Shown one piece after another: positions 54,828 to 61,773 of a DNA stretch of 64,000 nucleotides (the first letter of the stretch is position 1; each line of letters opens with the position of its first letter). The notes below the pieces were generated by a model, which searched no databases, had not been told where the DNA came from, and worked only from the letters and a program-made list of their open reading frames with translations. The position numbers and the translations under genes were made by a program. Source of the DNA: Paenibacillaceae bacterium (GTDB lineage Bacteria > Bacillota > Bacilli > Paenibacillales > NBRC-103111); the NCBI GenBank assembly GCA_029256185.1, contig JAQSYI010000001.1, positions 434,001-498,000 on the forward strand, written 5' to 3'.

Positions 54828-56555
54828 ATGCTTCCTGCTGCCCGCTCTCCCTTACACATTGAAAGATTCACCCCGTACTCCCTGCAAAGACGCATCATGA
54901 TTGCCATCCTTCTGGCAGCCCTGTTGCCTCTCATTCTGGTTGGCGGGCTTTCTTATGCATCCATTTATTACCTCTTGCAGAATAAAGTGGAGAAAGGAGT
55001 GCAGAACGCTCTCGAGCAAAAAGTAAACAATCTGGAAAGCATGCTGACCAATCTGGACCAGGCTTCCAAGCAGCTTATTTTCGAAGGCTCTATCGGCAGC
55101 GACCTGCGGGAGTACCTCAGCCTGGAGGATACCATCAAAAAATCCAATATGTATCAGAATATCAACCGCTATCTCACCTTAATCAGCTATACCAATCCGC
55201 GCCTGGGCATGATGGAATATTTCCTTACAAATACGCAGGAAATGCTGTCCCCTTACAATTATTATTCTACCAAAAAAATTGATGTAAGCACTCTCCCTTA
55301 TTTGTCCGGCGGGAATGATTACACGTTTTACGGGCCGCATCCTTCCCTTTATATCAACAGCAAGTGGCAGGTTTTTTCGATTGTTCGCCAGGTGGGCCAA
55401 TTGGGGCAGGAGCTGCCTATTGCGGTTTATATTGAGACCAACTTCAAGGCTTTTCCGGAAATATTCGATCTGGACACGTTCAGCATGCCTGTCACCCACC
55501 AGCTAAAGGATCGGGATGGCAAGCTTGTGTACGCGGAGGAAAATCACTCCAAGAATCCTTACGTGTTCTCTGCACAAAGTGAGATGGGCTGGACCCTATC
55601 CATTCTGATTGAGCCTGATGAATACAACCGGGAAATGCGCTCATGGCTGATGGTTACCCTATTCGCCTCCTTGGCATGCCTTTTGGCTGCCCTGCTGATT
55701 AGCTGGGGAGTCTGGAGAATGATCTACGGTCCGCTCAGAAAGCTGAAGGGAGAAATTCAGAAGGTAGCCAATTCCCAGTTCCACGAGCCGGTCAATCTGC
55801 CCGGAATCAAAGAGTTCGATGACGTATTGATGAAGTTTGACCATATGAAACTGAGAGTTGTGGAGCTGCTGGATGAAATCGAACAGAAGGAGCGGAATAA
55901 GCGCCAACTTGAGGTAGAGAAGCTGATGTATCAGATTAATCCGCATTTTATTCATAATACCCTGAACACGGTGCAATGGGTAGCGATGATGAATCACCAG
56001 GATGAGATCGTTAAGCTGATTGCCACTTTCACACGCTTGCTCAATTATAACCTGGGCAAGGAAGGACGGATTGTGCATCTGTATGAAGAGGTGGATGTGC
56101 TGAGGGATTACATCACACTGCAGCAAATCCGCTACAATTACAAGTTTCATGTGGAGATTGGGATGGAGGAGGAAACCCTGCGATGGAGAATCCCCAGATT
56201 TATTCTGCAGCCTCTGGTAGAAAACTCGCTTTATCACGGCTTCAAGAACGATGACGGGAAAATTACGGTGACAGGCCAAATAACCGGCGGCAAGCTTCTG
56301 ATTGAGGTTGCGGACAACGGCTCCGGCATGACGCCTGAGGAGATAGACCGTCTGTTCGACGATCATCAGCAAAAGCGCAAGGCCGGACTGGGAATCGGCC
56401 TTCGCTTCATCAATAATGTGATCCGCATGCATTACGGGGACGGGCATGGTCTGACAGTAATCAGCGAGCCTGGCAAGGGAACCGCCATGTCCCTGCTGCT
56501 GCCGCCTCTTCATGATGACCCTGACCGCTTGATGCCGGGAGACGAAACAGTTTAG
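54828..56555 (+). CDS. YesM-type sensor histidine kinase
   Basis: 575-residue membrane kinase, transcribed divergently from the efflux operon. TM1 is near residues 24-47, a Cache-like extracellular domain follows, TM2 is near 272-296, then HAMP. The phospho-accepting His373 lies in 'QINPHFIHNTLNTVQW'. The ATPase domain has 'FILQPLVENSLYHGF', 'VADNGSGM' and 'AGLGIGLRFINNVI'. AGGAGG sits 8 nt before the ATG. It is 16 bp from its response regulator and probably controls the sugar importer at 58119-61748. Confidence 0.95.
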   Translation: MLPAARSPLHIERFTPYSLQRRIMIAILLAALLPLILVGGLSYASIYYLLQNKVEKGVQNALEQKVNNLESMLTNLDQASKQLIFEGSIGSDLREYLSLEDTIKKSNMYQNINRYLTLISYTNPRLGMMEYFLTNTQEMLSPYNYYSTKKIDVSTLPYLSGGNDYTFYGPHPSLYINSKWQVFSIVRQVGQLGQELPIAVYIETNFKAFPEIFDLDTFSMPVTHQLKDRDGKLVYAEENHSKNPYVFSAQSEMGWTLSILIEPDEYNREMRSWLMVTLFASLACLLAALLISWGVWRMIYGPLRKLKGEIQKVANSQFHEPVNLPGIKEFDDVLMKFDHMKLRVVELLDEIEQKERNKRQLEVEKLMYQINPHFIHNTLNTVQWVAMMNHQDEIVKLIATFTRLLNYNLGKEGRIVHLYEEVDVLRDYITLQQIRYNYKFHVEIGMEEETLRWRIPRFILQPLVENSLYHGFKNDDGKITVTGQITGGKLLIEVADNGSGMTPEEIDRLFDDHQQKRKAGLGIGLRFINNVIRMHYGDGHGLTVISEPGKGTAMSLLLPPLHDDPDRLMPGDETV

Positions 56556-56571
56556 AGGGAGGACAAGATGC

Positions 56572-57951
56572 ATGATCAGAATCCTTATTGTAGACGATGA
56601 ACATCTGGTGCGAAAAGGCTTGATCTATTCGTTCCCGTGGAAGCAGTTTGAGATGGAGATCGTGGGGGAAGCGGATAACGGGGAGACTGCACTGGAGCTG
56701 TTGGCCAAGCATCCGGTAGATCTGCTCATGACGGATCTGACTATGCCCGTTATGTCCGGGTTTGAGTTGATGCAGCAAGTCCGTTCCGCTTTTCCCCATA
56801 TTTTTATTGTGGTTCTGACCTGCCACAGCGATTTCGACTATATTCAGGAAGCGCTTCGGCTGGGAGCTATCGATTATGTGCTAAAGACGCAATTGGAAAA
56901 GGAATCCATAGAAGACGTTCTGGGCAGAATTTCGCGGCGGATGAAGCATGACGGGGAGATACGCTCCGCAAAGCCGCCCAAAACGGGCACCGCTGTCCAT
57001 GAGGAATGGGGAGTGCTGCTATGCGGTAGCAACGGCGCTTCCGGCAGCATTGAAGCCGTACCTTGGGCCCACCCTTCCCGTACGATGAAAACCGGATTCA
57101 ACAGCTGGTTCATATCCTTTGCAGGCGGACAGGAGGATACGGATATTCGCACCTTGCTGAAGCAGCTGCCCCGGGGACAGTGGCTGGCGTTGCTTATTAC
57201 CGGCATAGACACGGTTAAGAATCTTCATTTATCAGAGACCAAGCTGCGCGAAATGAACCGAAGACTGTTTTATGAATGGCATCCGGAGCAATTATACGTA
57301 AAGCTGTCCATGAATGAGTTAAAAACGGGCTGCAGTGGAGCCGAACTCAAGATTACCGACGATTGGGTCAAGGTGTGGAATCGGCTTGCCTGGATTATGG
57401 ATGAGGGTGAATGGAACAGGCTGGAGGAGCTGACCTTGCACAAGCGCTTTGCTCCGGCGGAGTTGACCTCGTTTATCCTTGAATCTCTTGAAGGCTGGCG
57501 GTACGTTGAGGCTTATCTCGAATTGAAGGAAGCATGGAGCAAGGCGGATTTTTCCACCTGGTTTGATTTGCGCCAATGGCTGGAGGAGCTTCGCCGAATA
57601 TGGAAGCGTGCCTTCGGGCAAGCCGGATGCTCCAGAGAAATCTTCACCGGTGTTCTCCGTTCTGTGCTAATCCTGCGTGCGGAGCTGACTTCGGGCGCCA
57701 ACCAGACGGATGTAGCGGGCAGAGTGAACATCAGCCGCGGTTATTTCAGCGGGGTGTTCAAGGATATTATTGGTAAAGTGTTCAATGAGTTTGTTCGGGA
57801 TATGCGGGTTTCCATTGCCCAAAAGCTGCTGAAAGAGCATCCTGACAAGCCGATTTACTGGATTGCCGAGCAAACGGGATTTCAGGATGAGAGCTACTTC
57901 AGCAGAGTGTTCAGGGAGAGCACCGGACAATTGCCATCGGATTATCGTTAG
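56572..57951 (+). CDS. YesN-type response regulator with AraC DNA-binding domain
   Basis: 459-residue partner of the kinase at 54828. The receiver has Asp8-Asp9, phospho-acceptor Asp55 in 'LLMTDLTMPVMSG', Thr83 and Lys105. A long middle part of unknown fold follows, then an AraC domain with 'RVNISRGYFSGVFKDIIG' and 'PIYWIAEQTGFQDESYFSRV', ending 'STGQLPSDYR'. GGGAGGAC precedes the ATG. The binding-protein gene begins 167 bp downstream. Confidence 0.95.
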   Translation: MIRILIVDDEHLVRKGLIYSFPWKQFEMEIVGEADNGETALELLAKHPVDLLMTDLTMPVMSGFELMQQVRSAFPHIFIVVLTCHSDFDYIQEALRLGAIDYVLKTQLEKESIEDVLGRISRRMKHDGEIRSAKPPKTGTAVHEEWGVLLCGSNGASGSIEAVPWAHPSRTMKTGFNSWFISFAGGQEDTDIRTLLKQLPRGQWLALLITGIDTVKNLHLSETKLREMNRRLFYEWHPEQLYVKLSMNELKTGCSGAELKITDDWVKVWNRLAWIMDEGEWNRLEELTLHKRFAPAELTSFILESLEGWRYVEAYLELKEAWSKADFSTWFDLRQWLEELRRIWKRAFGQAGCSREIFTGVLRSVLILRAELTSGANQTDVAGRVNISRGYFSGVFKDIIGKVFNEFVRDMRVSIAQKLLKEHPDKPIYWIAEQTGFQDESYFSRVFRESTGQLPSDYR

Positions 57952-58000
57952 CCGGCATACAACTTTTGTCATCTTCGGAGCAAGTGTCAGCTATTTTACG

Positions 58001-58014
58001 AAAAAACGCTTACA
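58001..58014 (+). promoter_or_regulatory. cre-like site upstream of the binding-protein gene
   Basis: AAAAAACGCTTACA keeps the conserved core and right half of the CcpA operator consensus TGWAANCGNTNWCA but lacks TG at the left end. It lies 105 bp before the TTG start of a sugar-binding protein, where carbon catabolite repression would make sense. Confidence 0.35.
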
Positions 58015-58118
58015 AAAATGGCGGATCAGATGAAGCCCTTTCTATCAGTTTCTTGATTCTGCTGTTTATAATGAAGAAGAAAACGGAAAAGCTTATTATA
58101 CGAAAGAAGGGGATCAGT

Positions 58119-59840
58119 TTGAGGAAAGGGAAATTATTCGTGCCATTGGCTTTGTCCCTGGCGATGCTGACTACGGCCTGCTCTGATGGTGGTGACAGCA
58201 CTTCACCGTCGGGGTCTCCAGGGCAGTCCGCCGGTCCAACTGCAGCAACAGCCACACCTGAGAACGTTGACATTTGGGCTAAGTACAATGAAACCGTCAC
58301 AGTAACAACTCCGTTCCAAACCAACAGCCAGCATAAGTTCAGGGAAGGGGACAGCTATGAGAGCAATCCCCACAAGACCTTTCTGGAGCAGCAGTTCAAT
58401 ATCAAGATTGACCCCGCCTGGTCTGCTCCTGCAGGGGAAACCTATAACAACCGGTTCAATCTGATGATTGCCAGCAATCAGTTGCCCGACGTATTCATAC
58501 TAAACACAAATGCTGCCATGTCTGCCAAGGTAATGCTCAATCGGTTGGTGGAGCATGACATGATTGAGGATCTGACCAAGGTCTACGAGACGTATGCTTC
58601 TGATGAAGTCAAGGATGTTCACAAATCCATCAATGACGACGCCCTGAAGGATGCCACGTATAACGGCAAGTTGATGGCTCTGCCGAGTGTGACTGATACT
58701 GCCGGTGATACTTCTCTCCTTTGGGTAAGGCAGGATTGGCTGGATGAGCTGGGCTTGCCTGCGCCGAAGACATTAGAGGATGTGGTCACGGTGGCCAAGG
58801 CGTTCAAGGCTAAGGGATCTAATAATCTGGGCCTTGCTCTTTTCAAGGACCTGATTGGGGGAACTTTTGATGCCAGCTCGGTATTCTTCAACCTCAATTC
58901 CTTCCCGTATTACTGGCTGCCGGATAAAGACGGGAATCTGGTGTACGGCGGCATTCAGCCGGAGGTCAAGGACGGACTGGCTTTCCTGGCCGACATGTTC
59001 AAGCAAGGGCTGATTGAGAAGGAATTCCCGCTTAAGGGAGGCAATGAGCTGACTCCTGATCTTGCAAGCGGCCGGGCCGGCATGTTCTTCGGCAGATGGA
59101 CCAATGCTGTGTGGCCCATGGGAGACTCCTGGAAGAATAATCTTAATACCCGCTGGAAAGCATATGTGATCCAGAACAAAGAAGGGGTATCCGTCCAAGG
59201 CTCTGCTTACACCACCCAGCAATATCTGGTTGTGCGCAAGGGGTATGCCCATCCGGAGCTGGCTGTGAAGGTGAATAACTTCCGGAAAAGGTACGCAAGC
59301 AACGGATATTCCGATAATGCGGAATTAAAAGCGATCAATCAAGAATTCACGGAAAAGAAAGTTACAAAGGATTTGTTTGGCCTTGGCTTTACCATCGCCT
59401 ATAAGGATACGGTGGCTCGTACCGCCAAGAAATTCACGGACATTCTGGCAGGAACGGCGTCCAAGGATATTCTTGATTCCGCTGAACTAGGTATATATGA
59501 GAATATCGAGAAGGATGTGGCGCGTCAGAAGGCAGGAACACCGCTGACTGTGGAAGCTCTGTACCCTCACCAGGTTTATACACAATATATCGAGGGGATT
59601 AATGCCAGCAGCAAAGTTAATGTCCAGTGGGTAAACAATAAATTTGTTGATATCACCCCTACGATGAACACCAAGTGGGCCGCGCTGAAGGATACGCAGC
59701 TTCAGGCCTACTATAATATCATCATGGGAACGGCGAGCATGGATAGTTTTGATGCTTTCGTTAAGCAATGGAATAATCAGGGTGGTGCTGAAATCACGAA
59801 GGAAGTGAACGAAGCCTACCAGAAGCTGAATCAAAAATAA
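58119..59840 (+). CDS. Sugar ABC transporter substrate-binding lipoprotein
   Basis: Binding lipoprotein of 573 residues for the importer at 59845-61748. The TTG at 58119 is chosen because AAGGGGA lies 5 nt upstream and the signal peptide then starts correctly; the frame is open 51 codons upstream without a binding site. The lipobox is TTAC after 'ALSLAML'. Family stretches are 'QLPDVFILNTNAAM', 'WVRQDWLDELGLPAPKT' and 'MDSFDAFVKQWNNQGGAE'. The last motif is typical of the YtcQ-like group. A palindromic element follows before the permease. Confidence 0.94.
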   Translation: MRKGKLFVPLALSLAMLTTACSDGGDSTSPSGSPGQSAGPTAATATPENVDIWAKYNETVTVTTPFQTNSQHKFREGDSYESNPHKTFLEQQFNIKIDPAWSAPAGETYNNRFNLMIASNQLPDVFILNTNAAMSAKVMLNRLVEHDMIEDLTKVYETYASDEVKDVHKSINDDALKDATYNGKLMALPSVTDTAGDTSLLWVRQDWLDELGLPAPKTLEDVVTVAKAFKAKGSNNLGLALFKDLIGGTFDASSVFFNLNSFPYYWLPDKDGNLVYGGIQPEVKDGLAFLADMFKQGLIEKEFPLKGGNELTPDLASGRAGMFFGRWTNAVWPMGDSWKNNLNTRWKAYVIQNKEGVSVQGSAYTTQQYLVVRKGYAHPELAVKVNNFRKRYASNGYSDNAELKAINQEFTEKKVTKDLFGLGFTIAYKDTVARTAKKFTDILAGTASKDILDSAELGIYENIEKDVARQKAGTPLTVEALYPHQVYTQYIEGINASSKVNVQWVNNKFVDITPTMNTKWAALKDTQLQAYYNIIMGTASMDSFDAFVKQWNNQGGAEITKEVNEAYQKLNQK

Positions 59841-59844
59841 AGGT

Positions 59845-60849
59845 TTGGCCGGAGTCTCCCTAAGAGACTGCGAGGAAATAAGTACCGCTAATTTGCCGCC
59901 AAAACTCCCAAGAACGTGGAGATTTTGTCATCAAAAGCGGGTACTAATTTCCTCGCAGCTGTGGCACGCCAACTCTTTTCATTATATGCTGATGCTGGCA
60001 CCGGGAATTATTCTGACGATTATGTTCCATATTGTACCCTTGTATGGTGTCGCACTTGCCTTCAAGAACTTTAATCCTACTCTGGGCATCTGGAACTCCC
60101 CATGGGCCGGTCTGGAGCACTTTCGCTATATTTTCTACAATCCGCAGAGCAAGCAGATTCTGTTCAATACCGTTTACATCGCCGTGTTGAAGATTATTAC
60201 CATGCAGATTATACCGGTTACCTTCGCTGTTTTGCTGAATGAACTGCGGAAAATATGGTTCAAAAGAACCGTTCAAACCATAGTCTATTTGCCCCATTTT
60301 CTCTCCTGGGTCGTTATCGCCGGTATTATGCGGGAGATGCTTTCCTTAGACGGCTTGATCAACAACGCTTTGGGGAACTTGTTCGGTATCGACCCCATCA
60401 TGTTCCTTGGCAGCAATGACTGGTTTCGGTCCATCCTGATCAGCACGAATGTCTGGAAAGAGTTTGGCTTCTCTACGATTATTTATCTGGCAGCACTTAC
60501 CAGCATTAACCCAGCCTTATATGAGGCGGCAGCGATTGATGGCGCCAGCCGCTTCAGAAGAATCTGGCATATTGCGCTTCCCGGGGTTCGAATGACCTTT
60601 GTCCTGCTGGCAACCCTCAGTCTGGACGATATTCTCAATGCCGGATTTGACCAGATCTTCAACCTGTATAATGTGCTGGTTTATCAAACCGCCGATATTA
60701 TTGACACCTATGTGTTTCGAGCCGGACTTGTCTCTTATCAGTATGAGGTGGCAACGGCCATCGGTTTGGCCAAATCGCTGTTCGGCTTTGTTCTGATCTC
60801 ACTTACGTATTGGTTGGCTTACAAGCTGTTTAAATACCGGATTTGGTAA
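59845..60849 (+). CDS. Sugar ABC transporter permease, LplB-type, with unclear start
   Basis: First membrane subunit of the importer. The body is canonical: 'FHYMLMLAPGIILTIMFHIV', 'PLYGVALAFKNFNPTLG', EAA loop 'YEAAAIDGASRFRRIWHI'. The start is not: in-frame TTG codons at 59845 and 59893 lack a proper ribosome binding site, and there is no ATG before TM1. The first ~38 codons are overlaid by a 91-bp palindromic element (59868-59958), so the native 5' end may have been displaced. The coordinates give the longest open form (334 residues). Without a usable start the gene might be poorly expressed, but the rest of the frame is intact. Confidence 0.85.
   Translation: MAGVSLRDCEEISTANLPPKLPRTWRFCHQKRVLISSQLWHANSFHYMLMLAPGIILTIMFHIVPLYGVALAFKNFNPTLGIWNSPWAGLEHFRYIFYNPQSKQILFNTVYIAVLKIITMQIIPVTFAVLLNELRKIWFKRTVQTIVYLPHFLSWVVIAGIMREMLSLDGLINNALGNLFGIDPIMFLGSNDWFRSILISTNVWKEFGFSTIIYLAALTSINPALYEAAAIDGASRFRRIWHIALPGVRMTFVLLATLSLDDILNAGFDQIFNLYNVLVYQTADIIDTYVFRAGLVSYQYEVATAIGLAKSLFGFVLISLTYWLAYKLFKYRIW
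59868..59958 (+). repeat. 91-bp palindromic element across the permease 5' end
   Basis: CTGCGAGGAAATAAGTACC (from 59868) pairs with GGTACTAATTTCCTCGCAG (to 59958), with one mismatch. Nested inside, AAAACTCC (59901-59908) pairs with GGAGATTTT (59918-59926), and TTTG with CAAA between the two. The element starts 27 bp after the binding-protein stop and runs into the reading frame of the permease. Its layout suggests a palindromic dispersed repeat or MITE-like insertion. Confidence 0.85.
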
Positions 60850-60863
60850 GGGGGTAATCCCGG

Positions 60864-61748
60864 ATGGTCAACGACCGCACATGGGGATCGCGCATATTTG
60901 ATTACTGCTTATATTTCGGAATGGTGATTATCTCTTGTATTTCCGTAGCGCCATTGCTTCACACGATTGCCATTGCATTCAGCAATGCTGCCCAGGCCAA
61001 TGCAGGTATGGTTACTTTTTGGCCAAGAGGCTTTACTCTGGATGCCTTTGCTAAGGTAATGGAGGATAAGCAATTTTTTGTATCCACCTGGGTTTCCATC
61101 AAACGGGTGGTGATCGGAGTTGCTCTCAGTGTGCTCAATTCCTTGTTGATGGCCTTTCCCTTATCAAGAGAGGTGGAGGATTTCAAGGGCCGGAATATTG
61201 TCATGTGGTTTATGATTTTCGTCATGCTGTTTAATGGCGGACTCATTCCCACCTACCTGGCCATTACCTCCTATGGGCTTGCTAACAACTTCTGGGTGCT
61301 GATCCTTCCCGGCTTGGGCAATGTGTTCAACTGCATTCTGGTGATGAACTTTATCCGGAATCTGCCGAAGGAGTTAAACGATTGCTCGGAGATGGACGGT
61401 GCAGGACCCTGGACCAAATTAGTTTATGTCTATGCTCCCATGTGTCTTCCTGTATTGGCGACGATTACGCTGTTCCGGATTGTTGCGGTCTGGAACGAAT
61501 ACTTCCAGGCGATGATTTACATTACGGATAGGAATATTCTGCCTTTGCAAACCTACTTGCAGCAGATGGTGGTTGAAATTGATCCTACCACCCATACCAC
61601 CGAGGAAATGGCTGCTCTTTCAGATCTGACTGGTGTGACCTTGCCATCAGCCAAGCTGGTGTTATCGATAATACCCATTATCCTTATCTACCCCCTCTTG
61701 CAGGGCTACTTCATCTCAGGCATCACGGTTGGTTCGGTCAAGGAATAA
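60864..61748 (+). CDS. Sugar ABC transporter permease, YtcP-type
   Basis: Second membrane subunit, 294 residues, with AAGGGGGT upstream of the ATG and 14 bp after the first permease. 'TYLAITSYGLANNFWVLILP' and 'NDCSEMDGAGPWTKLVYVY' (EAA loop, here Asn-Asp-Cys-Ser instead of the usual E-A/S-A) place it in the family. The ending 'FISGITVGSVKE' is canonical. It precedes a secreted glycoside hydrolase by 25 bp, probably in the same operon. Confidence 0.95.
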   Translation: MVNDRTWGSRIFDYCLYFGMVIISCISVAPLLHTIAIAFSNAAQANAGMVTFWPRGFTLDAFAKVMEDKQFFVSTWVSIKRVVIGVALSVLNSLLMAFPLSREVEDFKGRNIVMWFMIFVMLFNGGLIPTYLAITSYGLANNFWVLILPGLGNVFNCILVMNFIRNLPKELNDCSEMDGAGPWTKLVYVYAPMCLPVLATITLFRIVAVWNEYFQAMIYITDRNILPLQTYLQQMVVEIDPTTHTTEEMAALSDLTGVTLPSAKLVLSIIPIILIYPLLQGYFISGITVGSVKE

Positions 61749-61773
61749 ATTTTTTTGGAAGGAGACTGGTTTA

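Noticed and set aside
57966..58118. N-terminal extension of the binding protein at 58119
   Set aside because: The upstream codons would bury the signal peptide behind about 50 residues and no binding site precedes them.
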